Counted from the first letter of the stretch, positions 1-9,962 are shown. The stretch is 64,000 bases of DNA from Methanococcus vannielii SB (GCF_000017165.1 NC_009634.1:572249-636248), one strand, 5' to 3'. The notes: generated by a model from the sequence alone, not told the origin. Numbers and translations are program-made.

Positions 1-809
1 TCGCCTTGCTTTGAATTCTTAAATACATTCTTTACTTCAATATCGGAATTTAATAAAACCCCTGTTGCAATTAAATATGACGCAGAAGAATAATCACCTT
101 CAATAGTATATTCACAAGGACGGTAACTTTGTTTTCCTTTAATTTTATATCCGGTTTTATTTTCTTCCACTATTTTTTCAATTTTTACCCCAAATTTATC
201 TAAAACGTCTATTGTAATGTTTAAATACGGTTCAGATTTTAAAGGGGTCGTCAAAATAATTTCCGAATCCGTTTCACTAAATGGTAATGTCATCATGAGC
301 GAGGTTATAAATTGAGAACTCATGTCACCCCGTATTTTAACAGAATTGCTTGTAATTTTTCCTGCTTTCACAATAATTGGTGCAATTCCGTTGTTTCTTG
401 TTGAAAAACTTTCTATTCCAAGCTGTTTTAATGCATCAAGTAGCGGTTGCATTGGCCTTTTCCTAATTGAATCATCCCCTGTAATTACGGCATATCCATC
501 AGGAATTTGGGAAGAAATTCCAGTTATAATCCGTAAAGTAGTTCCACTGTTCCCGATATCAATAATATTATCTGGAACTTTTAATTTAGACCCGATTATT
601 GTCCATTTTTCGACCTCATTTGTAATTTCTGCACCAAGCATTCTACATGCATGTGCTGAAGATAAACAGTCTGCACCGTTTAATGGATTTTTTAAAATAG
701 ATAGCCCATTTGCAAGGGATGCAGAAATTACTGCTCTATGTGTGTACGACTTTGATGGAGGGGCATTTATAATACCTTTTACTTCCGATGTCCTTTTAAC
801 GATAAGCAC
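1..809 (-). CDS. aroA: 3-phosphoshikimate 1-carboxyvinyltransferase (EPSP synthase), partial at left edge
   Basis: Transfers enolpyruvyl from PEP to shikimate-3-phosphate in the cytoplasmic shikimate pathway to chorismate. Reading from a GTG at 809, preceded by GGTGATTTA, the first residues include the PSKS..HRA substrate-binding motif (Lys20). A GNSGTTLR segment, a GDDSIRKRPMQPL segment (family G-D-x-S-L-x-x-R-P) and a RGDMSSQF stretch follow, all diagnostic of EPSP synthases. About 269 of the usual roughly 430 residues are visible; the C-terminal part lies beyond the left edge. The frame is intact throughout. It is divergent from glnA. Confidence 0.93.
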   Translation of the reverse strand, partial: MLIVKRTSEVKGIINAPPSKSYTHRAVISASLANGLSILKNPLNGADCLSSAHACRMLGAEITNEVEKWTIIGSKLKVPDNIIDIGNSGTTLRIITGISSQIPDGYAVITGDDSIRKRPMQPLLDALKQLGIESFSTRNNGIAPIIVKAGKITSNSVKIRGDMSSQFITSLMMTLPFSETDSEIILTTPLKSEPYLNITIDVLDKFGVKIEKIVEENKTGYKIKGKQSYRPCEYTIEGDYSSASYLIATGVLLNSDIEVKNVFKNSKQG

Positions 810-910
810 TAAATCACCGTGAATTTGCGAATAATTTCATAATTATCTGAAAAGTATATCAAACTATCCAAATATTAAAAATTACCGCCATTTAAAATAT
901 ATTGAATGTA

Positions 911-950
911 CCGTAAACTATATATATTGAAAAAGCGGAAAGCTATTTCC
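911..950 (+). promoter_or_regulatory. glnA promoter with NrpR-type operator
   Basis: A TATA-like element (TATATATT near 921-928) is followed by GGAAAGCTATTTCC at 937-950. This is a perfect GGAA-N6-TTCC inverted repeat, the operator form bound by the nitrogen repressor NrpR in Methanococcus. Its position places it over the expected transcription start about 25 bases after the TATA box, as needed for repression. The glnA ribosome binding site GGAGG lies at 966-970. The repeat is seen directly; binding by NrpR is inferred from established knowledge of this genus. Confidence 0.85.
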
Positions 951-977
951 TATAAAGATGATTTTGGAGGAATATAT

Positions 978-2318
978 ATGTGCAACGTTGAGCAGGCAGT
1001 GGAGTATATCAAAAAGAAAAACGTTAAATTTATCAGATTCCAATTTGTAGACATTCACGGAACCCCAAAAAACATTGCATTTCCAGTAAAAGAGGGAAAT
1101 TCAGGCGATGAAGAATTATACGATGTATTGAGTAAAGGATTATACTTTGACGGTTCTTCAATTGACGGTTTTGTATCAATTGAAGGATCAGACATGATGT
1201 TAAAACCTGATCTTTCAACATTGTTTGTTTTGCCGTGGAGATCTGCTGAAAAACCCGCTGCAAGAATTATCTGCGACGTATGTTATCCAAATGGAAAGCC
1301 CTTTGAAGGAGACCCTAGAGGATGCCTAAAAAAAATGCTTGATAAATTCGATGAACAGTTAAACGGCCAATATTTCGTAGGCCCCGAACCAGAATTTTTT
1401 GTTTTAAAGCAAGACGCATGTGGTTCGTGGGTTCCAGCAGATAATGCGGGATATTTCGATTTAGAGCCGGTCGATACCGGATGTGATATTAGAAAAAAAA
1501 TAGTTTGTGCTCTTGAAGATTTGGGTCTACACGTAGAAGCAAGCCACCACGAAGTAGCAGCTGGACAGCACGAAGTTGATTTTAGATTTGCAGATGCAGT
1601 TAAAACAGCAGATAATGTTATAACATTTAAAACTGCGATTAAAACTATTGCATCACAAAACGGATTGATGGCTACATTCATGCCAAAACCATTCTTTGGG
1701 GTTAACGGAAGCGGTATGCACTGCCACCAAAGTATCTGGTTAAATAATGAACCTTCATTCTATGATGAAAATGCAAAGTACCAGTTAAGTGGTATCTGTA
1801 TGGATTACATTGGAGGTATATTGGAACATGCAAAGTCAATAGTTGCCGTAACAAATCCGACAGTAAACTCATATAAAAGAATGGTTCCAGGATACGAAGC
1901 TCCTGCAAACATTGCATGGGCAAATTCAAACAGGAGTGCAATTATAAGGGTTCCTGCACCAAGAGGAAAGGGAACACGAATTGAATTTAGAGCACCAGAC
2001 CCATCATGTAACCCGTATCTTGCATTTACCGTCATGCTTGCAGCAGGTTTAGATGGAGTTAAGAAAAAAGGCGGCGCACCAGAACCCGTTGAAAAGAACA
2101 TCTTTAAAATGACTGAGGCTCAGAAAAAAGCAGAAGGAATTGAATCAGTACCTGCAAGTTTGAAAGCTGCACTTGAAGAGTTAGAAACCAATACAATATT
2201 GAAAGATGCTCTAGGAAAACACATCTATGAAAGTTTCCTTGAAATTAAAACCGCAGAATGGGATTCATTTAGAACTGCAGTTACAGACTGGGAAACTGCA
2301 AACTATCTAAGATTATAA
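978..2318 (+). CDS. glnA: Glutamine synthetase, type I
   Basis: Makes glutamine from glutamate, ammonia and ATP; the main ammonia-assimilation enzyme in the cytoplasm. The ATG at 978 follows GGAGG by seven bases and gives 446 residues, normal for GSI. An upstream in-frame start at 906 would overlap the promoter and is rejected. Visible motifs are FDGSS at residues 58-62, GPEPEFF, HHEVAAGQHEVDF, GSGMHCHQS and NRSAIIRVP with RIEFRAPDPSCNPY. The position of the adenylylated tyrosine in the NLY motif of beta-type enzymes reads NIF here. Control by adenylylation is therefore unlikely and transcriptional control by NrpR is expected. Confidence 0.97.
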   Translation: MCNVEQAVEYIKKKNVKFIRFQFVDIHGTPKNIAFPVKEGNSGDEELYDVLSKGLYFDGSSIDGFVSIEGSDMMLKPDLSTLFVLPWRSAEKPAARIICDVCYPNGKPFEGDPRGCLKKMLDKFDEQLNGQYFVGPEPEFFVLKQDACGSWVPADNAGYFDLEPVDTGCDIRKKIVCALEDLGLHVEASHHEVAAGQHEVDFRFADAVKTADNVITFKTAIKTIASQNGLMATFMPKPFFGVNGSGMHCHQSIWLNNEPSFYDENAKYQLSGICMDYIGGILEHAKSIVAVTNPTVNSYKRMVPGYEAPANIAWANSNRSAIIRVPAPRGKGTRIEFRAPDPSCNPYLAFTVMLAAGLDGVKKKGGAPEPVEKNIFKMTEAQKKAEGIESVPASLKAALEELETNTILKDALGKHIYESFLEIKTAEWDSFRTAVTDWETANYLRL

Positions 2319-2648
2319 CTTAAAATAAAATAATTTTTAAATACGTTTTTTACTAGTTTTACTATTTTTATTATGTTTAACATCAACTAAATTTAAAGAT
2401 AATTGTACAAATAAATTATATAGATTTTAAAACCTAATTTTTACAATTATTGCCGAATCTAAACCCATGCAAAAACTATAAAAATAATAAGTAAGTAATA
2501 AGAAAGAGACGGGAATCTAGGAAACTTTTGAAAAACACATTTTTAGAGATTTTTTGCGGCTATGTAAGTTGAAAAACTTTGTATAACGTAGCTTTTGTAT
2601 TCAATACTAACTAAAACACAAAAACGAATCAGAAAAAGAGGTAAAATC
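2319..2648 (+). promoter_or_regulatory. Intergenic region with eS6 promoter and structured leader
   Basis: This 330-base gap separates glnA from the eS6 gene and contains no credible reading frame. A weak TATA-like element (ACTATAAAAATAA) lies near 2475-2487, which would give a leader of roughly 140 bases. The leader contains a strong hairpin at 2559-2592. The outer stem is GCTATGT with ACGTAGC (one G-U pair), and the inner stem is AAGTT/AACTT closed by a GAAA tetraloop of GNRA type. The ribosome binding site GAGGT lies at about 2638-2642. The promoter position is inferred; the hairpin is read directly. Confidence 0.45.
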
Positions 2649-3005
2649 ATGGCATTTAAAGTTGTTGTTGCTGACCCTAAAGCGGGAAAATCATACCAAT
2701 ATGAAATAGACGGAAACGAACTATTAGGTAAAAAAATTGGCGATGAAATAAACGGTTCAATCGTTGGTTTAGAAGGATATAAATTAAAAATTACCGGTGG
2801 AGCAGACAAATGTGGTTTTGCAATGAGACATGATATTCACGGCGCTATGAAAATGAGAGTCTTATTAAGAGAGGGGCCAGGATACAACCCAAAAGAAAGC
2901 GGTATTAGAAGAAGAAAAAGTTTAAGAGGAAATACGATTTCAAAAGACATCGTATTGATAAATACGAAAGTTTTAGAATATGGGCAAACTCCAATTGGCG
3001 AATAA
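2649..3005 (+). CDS. rps6e: Small ribosomal subunit protein eS6
   Basis: Structural protein of the archaeal 30S subunit. The ATG at 2649 sits eight or so bases after GAGGT and yields 118 residues, close to the archaeal size. It corresponds only to the conserved core of eukaryotic S6, without the phosphorylated C-terminal tail. Family signatures are GGADKCGFAMRHDIHG and LREGPGYNP followed by an arginine-rich GIRRRKSLRGN segment. A longer frame from 2595 has no ribosome binding site and is rejected. It lies next to aIF2-gamma in the same orientation, the common archaeal arrangement, but a 199-base spacer with its own promoter-like elements separates them. Confidence 0.96.
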   Translation: MAFKVVVADPKAGKSYQYEIDGNELLGKKIGDEINGSIVGLEGYKLKITGGADKCGFAMRHDIHGAMKMRVLLREGPGYNPKESGIRRRKSLRGNTISKDIVLINTKVLEYGQTPIGE

Positions 3006-3138
3006 TTTCTTTTTTTCTTTTTAATCAATATTCTTTTTTGTAGATTATATATATCTATATAAAGTATTAGTTATAGAGTGACTATATCTTTTTTGTAAAA
3101 TCTGAGTTTTACAAAATCTACAAAAACGCTGTTTTTGT
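3006..3138 (+). terminator. T-rich terminator of eS6 and tandem hairpins before aIF2-gamma
   Basis: Immediately after the eS6 stop is TTTCTTTTTTTCTTTTT (3006-3022), a typical archaeal oligo-T terminator. Further on are two perfect hairpins. TTTTGTAAAA and TTTTACAAAA at 3091-3116 form ten base pairs with a six-base loop. ACAAAAAC and GTTTTTGT at 3120-3138 form eight base pairs with a GCT loop. A TATA-like stretch (GATTATATATATC, about 3043-3055) lies before them, so the hairpins could belong to the leader of the next gene or to a second terminator. Confidence 0.5.
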
Positions 3139-3204
3139 TTGGTGATATTATTTTCAATTTACCGTTAAATTGATTTAAGTTATAAAACTGTGCGAGGGAT
3201 AATT

Positions 3205-4437
3205 ATGGTGGCATCTAATCAATCTGAAGTAAATATAGGTATGGTTGGTCACGTAGACCATGGAAAAACGAGTTTAACTAGAAAATTAACCGGTGTTTGG
3301 ACAGATACCCATAGTGAAGAGTTAAAAAGAGGAATTTCAATAAGACTTGGGTATGCTGACTGCGAAATAAAAAAGTGTGAAAGCTGTAACGAACCTGAAT
3401 GTTATACTGTAGATAAAAAATGCGACTGCTGTAGTGGGAAAGTTGAAACTTTAAGAAAAATATCCTTTGTAGATGCTCCCGGACACGAAACACTGATGGC
3501 TACAATGCTTTCAGGAGCATCTTTAATGGATGGTGCAATTTTAGTTATTGCTGCTAGTGAAGAGTGCCCACAACCTCAAACAAAGGAGCATTTAATGGCA
3601 CTTGATGCACTCGGTGTTAAAAATATACTCATTGTGCAGAATAAAATTGACCTCGTAACTGAGGAACAGGCTGTTGAAAACTATGAACAGATCCAAAAGT
3701 TTACAAAAGGAACCGTTGCAGAAAAAGCACCAATTATTCCAGTTTCAGCCCACCATGGGGCAAACCTTGACGTGCTTTTAAAAGCAATTCAAGAGTTTAT
3801 TCCAACTCCAAAAAGAGATGAAACAGTATCTCCAAGACTCTATGTTGCAAGGAGTTTTGATGTAAATAAGCCAGGTTCAGAAATTAAAGACTTAAAAGGC
3901 GGAGTTATCGGCGGAAGTATTATTCAAGGAATTTTAAAAGTTGGCGATGAAATCGAGATAAGGCCGGGTAGTAAGGTAGTTGAAGGAAATAAAACCAAAT
4001 GGGTTCCAATCATTACAAAAATCATATCACTTGGTGCAGGTAGTAAAAAATTAAAAACTGCACTTCCAGGGGGATTAATTGGAGTTGGAACCGAATTAGA
4101 CCCTAATTTAACGAAATCAGATGCATTGAGTGGAAGTTTAGCAGGAATTCCCGGAACACTTCCTGAAACGTTAGAAAAAATAACTATTAGGCCACAACTA
4201 CTCGAAAGAGTTGTAGGTTCTCAAGATGAACTTTTAATAGAGCCTTTAAAAACCAATGAAGTCTTAATGTTAAACGTTGGAACATCAACAACAGTTGGAG
4301 TAACCGTTTCAGCAAAAGCAGAAAAGGTAGAAATAAAACTAAAACTTCCAGTATGTGCTGATTCAGGCGATAGGGTTGCAATTAGCAGAAAAATAGGGTC
4401 AAGATGGAGATTAATCGGATATGGAATAATATTATAA
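3205..4437 (+). CDS. Translation initiation factor aIF2 subunit gamma
   Basis: GTPase subunit of the archaeal initiator-tRNA carrier. The ATG at 3205 follows GAGGGATAATT and gives 410 residues, the family's usual length; the in-frame GTG at 3190 precedes the ribosome binding site. The G1 motif GHVDHGKT is at residues 15-22, with switch region [12 protein letters not shown]3 DAPGHE, G4 NKID and G5 SAHHG. A zinc knuckle of cysteines (CEIKKCESC...CDCC) is inserted between switch 1 and G3, as is typical of e/aIF2-gamma and distinguishes it from EF-Tu or SelB. Two beta-barrel domains follow. The alpha and beta subunits are not in this window. Confidence 0.96.
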   Translation: MVASNQSEVNIGMVGHVDHGKTSLTRKLTGVWTDTHSEELKRGISIRLGYADCEIKKCESCNEPECYTVDKKCDCCSGKVETLRKISFVDAPGHETLMATMLSGASLMDGAILVIAASEECPQPQTKEHLMALDALGVKNILIVQNKIDLVTEEQAVENYEQIQKFTKGTVAEKAPIIPVSAHHGANLDVLLKAIQEFIPTPKRDETVSPRLYVARSFDVNKPGSEIKDLKGGVIGGSIIQGILKVGDEIEIRPGSKVVEGNKTKWVPIITKIISLGAGSKKLKTALPGGLIGVGTELDPNLTKSDALSGSLAGIPGTLPETLEKITIRPQLLERVVGSQDELLIEPLKTNEVLMLNVGTSTTVGVTVSAKAEKVEIKLKLPVCADSGDRVAISRKIGSRWRLIGYGIIL

Positions 4438-4471
4438 TTTTTTATTAAAATTATACTATTTTGGTGTTTTA

Positions 4472-5536
4472 ATGGACTTTTCAACCTTAATTCAGAAAAA
4501 GGAGAAAGTAGTTTCAAAAATTCAAAATATAAATTTTAACCATGATCATTCCAAATACTGGATTGAATCGCTATTTATCCATAAATCCGACATGAAATTT
4601 TCTGGAGGAGATGGCAGTTTTAATAAAATAGACTATATTAACTACTGCTTATACCTAACTGGAGCTGTTTCATACTGTCAAAGCGTTGGCGGAACTATTG
4701 AAAAGTCTGTTTCAGCATTTGATGGAGATATTATCCTTCCATATAAGTACGTTCAAAATCGTTTAAGCCGTTACATGTTAAATACGGAATTAAAGGTTGC
4801 ATTATCTAATTTAATAAAAAGTGAAATAGATTACTACCTTTATGACGGTTCACTATATTCTTTTTTAGTCCAAACTAATAATCACATGACAGTCAATGGA
4901 AAAAAGCTTGAAGAAACTATTTTTGATTATTATAAGGAATATTCTCGTATTATACGATCCAAAATCTTTGAAGAGATTACCTCTGGATGCATAAGTTCAG
5001 CAGTAGACATTTCATTTGAAAATTCCCTGAATGAAGAGCAGAAGATTGCACTTGAACAGCTTGAATATTTAATACTATTATCTGAAATTACAAAATATCA
5101 AAAAAAAATGGTTGGAATTGCGAAAACTTCTAAAATGAATATTTATTTTGAAAATGCACTTATTCCTGATTTAGCATTATTTTCAAGGTGTAAAAAATCA
5201 GGATATTCCATTCCTGTAGACTTGATATCTGAAAAAGTAAATAAAAACTTTTATAAGAATGTCGATTACTTCAAAAAATTTGGAATTGACCTTAAAAATT
5301 TATATTACCAGTTTGTAAAACTTGAAGACAACAGCGGAATTTTATGTGCAACTTCCTTTGAAAAGCTAGATGAAACATTTTATTCGAATTTAAAAGAAAT
5401 ATCCGTTTCAGGTTATCCATACATATTAAAAAAATCACACGAAAACGTGAAAATTGAAAATTCAGATGTTTTAAAATTTGCTAGACTTCTTGGGATATAT
5501 GAAGAGTCCGATAGAGATTCAAATTTAAAATTTTAA
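4472..5536 (+). CDS. nurA: NurA-type nuclease
   Basis: Likely the NurA 5'-3' exonuclease that works with the HerA translocase in archaeal double-strand-break end resection. The 354-residue protein has the two Asp-containing signatures of NurA: GGDGSF (Asp47, manganese site) and YLYDGSLYSFL (Asp125). It also has a C-terminal segment GYPYILKKSHENVKI that matches the conserved YPxxLxxAHxxxKI region of the family. It starts 34 bases after aIF2-gamma with no obvious terminator between, so it may be co-transcribed with it. The partner HerA candidate in this window is 50 kb away at 54822-56315. Assignment is by motif, with overall low similarity expected. Confidence 0.72.
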   Translation: MDFSTLIQKKEKVVSKIQNINFNHDHSKYWIESLFIHKSDMKFSGGDGSFNKIDYINYCLYLTGAVSYCQSVGGTIEKSVSAFDGDIILPYKYVQNRLSRYMLNTELKVALSNLIKSEIDYYLYDGSLYSFLVQTNNHMTVNGKKLEETIFDYYKEYSRIIRSKIFEEITSGCISSAVDISFENSLNEEQKIALEQLEYLILLSEITKYQKKMVGIAKTSKMNIYFENALIPDLALFSRCKKSGYSIPVDLISEKVNKNFYKNVDYFKKFGIDLKNLYYQFVKLEDNSGILCATSFEKLDETFYSNLKEISVSGYPYILKKSHENVKIENSDVLKFARLLGIYEESDRDSNLKF

Positions 5537-5594
5537 AAGTTTAAAATTTTAAATAAAACTAATTTTTAAAGATATTTTATTTATTAGATTTTAT

Positions 5595-5616
5595 TTATTC
5601 GGCATATATCGAATAA
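5595..5616. repeat. Perfect 7-bp inverted repeat, candidate operator of the HTH gene
   Basis: TTATTCG and CGAATAA are separated by eight bases (GCATATAT), forming a 22-base perfect palindrome in a 133-base intergenic region. It lies about 20-40 bases upstream of the BRE/TATA element of the adjoining HTH gene. That position suits an autoregulatory or activator site. No binding factor is known to me. Confidence 0.4.
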
Positions 5617-5631
5617 GATTATATTTTAAAT

Positions 5632-5647
5632 CGAAATATTTATATAA
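5632..5647 (+). promoter_or_regulatory. BRE/TATA promoter of the HTH gene
   Basis: CGAAATATTTATATA is nearly a consensus methanococcal promoter. A start about 25 bases downstream would fall at 5668-5672, right at the ATG of the downstream gene, so a leaderless or almost leaderless transcript is predicted. Confidence 0.6.
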
Positions 5648-5669
5648 TGATTAAGCATTATATTGGGCC

Positions 5670-6359
5670 ATGGAAAGAATAGCGATACACATAATGGGAG
5701 AAATCGTTTTATCCGATGACATTGGAAAAGCGATGAAAAAATGGAGAGAAATGTTTGGGATACCACAGATAGAAACTGCAAGATACCTAGATGTTTCCCC
5801 TTCAGTTATAAGCGACTATGAAGTCGGTAGAAGAAAAAATCCCGGGGTAAATATCGTAAAAAAATATGTTTATGCACTCCTTGAAATTGATAAAGAAAGG
5901 GGCGGGCATACAATAAAAGCATTAAATAAAGTTTTAAACCCTACCTCAATGAAAGCAATTCTCCAGATAAAAGAGTATCAAAATCCAACAGGAATTAAAG
6001 ATTTAATTTCAATTATCGATGGAAAAATTGTTTGTGGTGAAAATAACACTAATTACCAAATATTTGGGCATACCGTCGTAGATAGTGTCAAAGCAATTTT
6101 AGAAATGAACGGCCAAGACTTTTTAAACCTTTATGGCTGGACTACTGAACGAGCACTAGTTTTTACAGAAGTTTCTGCAGGAAGGAGCCCGATGGTTGCC
6201 ATTAGGGTAAGTAATATCAAACCAAGGGTTGTTATTTTTAATGGAGTTTCCGAACTTGATAAACTTGCAGTAAAGCTTGCTGAAATCGAAGGAATCATGC
6301 TTGTAGTTACGGAACTGACTACGGACGAACTTTTAAAGCGATTAAAGGAAATTAGATAG
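5670..6359 (+). CDS. HTH-type transcriptional regulator (XRE-like N-terminus, conserved archaeal C-terminal domain)
   Basis: Predicted DNA-binding protein of 229 residues. Residues 27-63 hold a Cro/C1-type helix-turn-helix: IPQIETARYLDVSPSVISDYEVGRR, followed by NPGVNIVKKYVYALLEID. The C-terminal half has the GWTTERALVFTEVSAGRSPMVAIRV segment shared by a family of methanogen regulators with no named ligand. The start at 5670 fits a leaderless transcript from the promoter just upstream; ATG 5694 is the alternative, but it lacks a ribosome binding site. The upstream inverted repeat suggests self-control. It is followed by the mevalonate module 68 bases on, so it might regulate those genes, but that is only inference. 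Confidence 0.75.
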   Translation: MERIAIHIMGEIVLSDDIGKAMKKWREMFGIPQIETARYLDVSPSVISDYEVGRRKNPGVNIVKKYVYALLEIDKERGGHTIKALNKVLNPTSMKAILQIKEYQNPTGIKDLISIIDGKIVCGENNTNYQIFGHTVVDSVKAILEMNGQDFLNLYGWTTERALVFTEVSAGRSPMVAIRVSNIKPRVVIFNGVSELDKLAVKLAEIEGIMLVVTELTTDELLKRLKEIR

Positions 6360-6427
6360 ATTTATTTTGTTATTTTGTTTTATTGTTACTGGCATTTGAT
6401 GTTCATTAACAAAAAAATGGTGAGCTA

Positions 6428-7477
6428 ATGAAAGAAGTTGGTATTGTAGGATATGGGAGTGACCTTCCAAAATACAGGATAAAAGCCGAAGAAATTGCAA
6501 AAGCATGGGGCAAAGATGCTGAAGCAATTAAAAAAGGACTTGTAGTAAATGAAAAAAGTGTACCTGGCCCAGATGAAGATTCTGCAACAATTGCAGTTCA
6601 GGCTGCAAGAAGAGCATTATCTCGTTCAGGAATTAATCCAAAAAACATTGGTGCAGTATATGTTGGAAGTGAAAGCCACCCTTATGCGGTAAAACCAACA
6701 TCGGGAATTGTTGCCGAAGCGGTATGCACTTCACCAGAAGTTACTGCTGCAGATTTGGAATTTGCATGTAAAGCAGGAACTGCCGGAATTCAAATGTGTA
6801 TGGGGCTAGTAAGTAGTGGAATGATGGACTACGCAATGGCAGTCGGTGTAGATACTGCCCAAGGAGCTCCTGGAGATGCACTTGAATATACTGCAGCAGC
6901 AGGCGGTGCTGCATATATTATTGGCGGAAAAAAAGAAGAATTAATAGCTAAATTTAATGGTACGTACTCTTACACTACAGATACTCCTGATTTTTGGAGA
7001 AGAGAACACGAACACTACCCGAAACATGGCGGAAGATTTACTGGAGAACCTGCATACTTTAGGCACGTTTTAAGTGCTGCAAAAGGAATGATGGAAAAAA
7101 TGGATACAACTACAAAAGATTATGATTACTGCGTATTTCACCAGCCAAATGGAAAATTTTATTTAAGTGCTGCAAAACAACTTGGTTTTAACGAAAATCA
7201 GTATAGATACGGATTATTAACACCATACTTGGGAAACACATATTCAGGTGCGGTGCCACTTGGACTTTCAAATATTTTGGATCATTCAAAAACAGGTGAC
7301 CGCATATTTGTTGTTTCATACGGTAGTGGTGCAGGAAGCGATGCTTTTGATATCACTGTAACAGATAGGATTTCTGAAGTAATAAACAAAGCAGTAACTA
7401 CTGAAGAATTGTTAAGCAGGAAAAAATACATCGATTATGCAGTTTATTTAAAATACAGGGGAAAAATTAGAATGTAA
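6428..7477 (+). CDS. Hydroxymethylglutaryl-CoA synthase, archaeal type
   Basis: Condenses acetoacetyl-CoA with acetyl-CoA to HMG-CoA, the committed entry to archaeal lipid isoprenoids. The 349 residues contain the nucleophilic cysteine in LEFACKAG (Cys114), the general-base region [12 protein letters not shown] (Glu82), and the FHQPNGKF histidine motif near residue 236. The start ATG follows GGTGAGCTA closely. It is the first of three genes (synthase, thiolase, DUF35 protein) that are conserved together in archaea. Their products form one complex in Methanothermococcus that channels acetoacetyl-CoA from thiolase to synthase. Confidence 0.95.
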   Translation: MKEVGIVGYGSDLPKYRIKAEEIAKAWGKDAEAIKKGLVVNEKSVPGPDEDSATIAVQAARRALSRSGINPKNIGAVYVGSESHPYAVKPTSGIVAEAVCTSPEVTAADLEFACKAGTAGIQMCMGLVSSGMMDYAMAVGVDTAQGAPGDALEYTAAAGGAAYIIGGKKEELIAKFNGTYSYTTDTPDFWRREHEHYPKHGGRFTGEPAYFRHVLSAAKGMMEKMDTTTKDYDYCVFHQPNGKFYLSAAKQLGFNENQYRYGLLTPYLGNTYSGAVPLGLSNILDHSKTGDRIFVVSYGSGAGSDAFDITVTDRISEVINKAVTTEELLSRKKYIDYAVYLKYRGKIRM

Positions 7478-8674
<1,197 letters not shown>

Positions 8675-8733
8675 TTAATTAAAATAATTTAAAATAGTTA
8701 AAGTAATTTAAGAAAATGAGTTCCGGTGAAATT

Positions 8734-9123
8734 ATGGTAGTAAGAACCTGGAGAAGCATGCAGGAAAGATACAATCTTGTAGGTTCAAAATGTAAAACTT
8801 GTGGAAAAGTCTATTTTCCTGCAAGAAGTGTTTGTCCCGAATGTAGGCGAAAAGGAGAATTAATTGATTGTAAATTAAATGGAAAAGGAAAGATTTATTC
8901 TTATTCTGTAGTTTATGCAGCCCCCAAAGAATTTGATAAACAGTCACCCTACATAATTGGAATAGTTGAACTTGACGAAGGAACAAAAATAACCTCACAA
9001 ATTGACTGCGATATTGATAAAATAAAAATAGGGATGCCTGTTGAATCAGTCTTTAGAAAAATAAAAGAAGACGGACTTGATGGCGTAATTAGCTATGGAT
9101 ACAAGTTCGTTCCAGTAGTTTAG
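8734..9123 (+). CDS. DUF35 OB-fold/zinc-ribbon protein, scaffold of the thiolase-HMGCS complex
   Basis: A 129-residue protein with an N-terminal rubredoxin-like zinc ribbon (Cys20, Cys23, Cys34, Cys37) followed by a small OB fold (GKGKIYSYSVVYAAP...YIIGIVELDEGTKI). In the methanogen complex this family binds CoA between thiolase and HMG-CoA synthase and allows intermediate transfer. The ATG at 8734 has GGTGAAATT before it; the ATG at 8716 has no ribosome binding site. Position directly after the two enzymes supports the complex role. Confidence 0.9.
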   Translation: MVVRTWRSMQERYNLVGSKCKTCGKVYFPARSVCPECRRKGELIDCKLNGKGKIYSYSVVYAAPKEFDKQSPYIIGIVELDEGTKITSQIDCDIDKIKIGMPVESVFRKIKEDGLDGVISYGYKFVPVV

Positions 9124-9194
9124 TAATGAATTTAATTTTTAAATTAAACTTTTTTAGTATTTTAGTTTTAGATTTTTTATTAAAAATTTATTTA

Positions 9195-9863
9195 TCAATT
9201 CTTGAAAAGAACATGTTTTAATGAATCTAGGTCAACGTATATTTCATTGTGGACTTTCGAATATTTGTAAGGAACTTCAAGTTCATCAAGCATTTTACAT
9301 TTTTCCCCTGCTTCATTTAAATTTACAAAAAATGCATAGTAAGGACTCATTTTTTCAATATCAAATACTTTTGAAATTCTTTTAAACATTTCTTTTACCG
9401 TATCAGATATGTCCACCAATAAAATACCATTTTCAAGTGATATCCTAAATCCTAACTCTTTTAGTTCATTTAATGCGTATTCTTCGCCCCCATCAATCAT
9501 TTTAAATTTAATTATCCCTTTTTCACGCCCGCTTGTAAGTATTGGTTGAAAGTTTCGGGATAAAAATTCAATAACTGAGGAATGATATTCTAAAGATTCT
9601 TTTAAGTCATTTTTACGCTGTAATTTTAAAAGGTCAAGTAGCCTAGTAATATTTTGATTTCTCGGAATTAAAAGTAAGTTTTGTTCTTTTAAAAGTTTTA
9701 TAAAAATTCGCTCTTTTTCAAGCAGTTTTTTAAAATATTCCCGATAAAGTGAACTTTCAAACTCTATCTCGTAAAATTCGTCCGTAAGTCTGCTTTTATA
9801 TCCTCCATTTAAACCGTAACGAATATAGTATTCAAGTTCTGAAAAAATTGTATCACTTATCAT
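9195..9863 (-). CDS. Conserved protein of unknown function
   Basis: I do not recognise this 222-residue protein. It starts at an ATG after a strong GGAGGGG. The N-terminal 120 residues are predicted to be helical and charged (long runs of Lys, Glu and Leu). After a TSGREKGIIKF segment the second half looks alpha/beta (YALNELKELGFRISLENGILLVDIS). It contains one cysteine and no membrane segment or signal peptide. It is convergent with the DUF35 gene and lies 99 bases downstream of cobyric acid synthase on the same strand, so it might be the end of that transcript. No function is proposed. Confidence 0.6.
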   Translation of the reverse strand: MISDTIFSELEYYIRYGLNGGYKSRLTDEFYEIEFESSLYREYFKKLLEKERIFIKLLKEQNLLLIPRNQNITRLLDLLKLQRKNDLKESLEYHSSVIEFLSRNFQPILTSGREKGIIKFKMIDGGEEYALNELKELGFRISLENGILLVDISDTVKEMFKRISKVFDIEKMSPYYAFFVNLNEAGEKCKMLDELEVPYKYSKVHNEIYVDLDSLKHVLFKN

Positions 9864-9962
9864 TTTTTTACCCCTCCAAAATAACCCTTAAAAAAATATG
9901 TACTTAATTATTAAAAAAATTTGTTTATTAAAAAAAGTTATTAAAAAAAGCTAGTTTAAATT

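Noticed and set aside
322-822. Plus-strand open frame of 166 codons
   Set aside because: It is the shadow of aroA, whose minus-strand frame carries all EPSP synthase motifs.
2509-2526. GGGAATCTAGGAAAC as a possible nitrogen operator
   Set aside because: It lacks the TTCC half and the N6 spacing of the NrpR operator.
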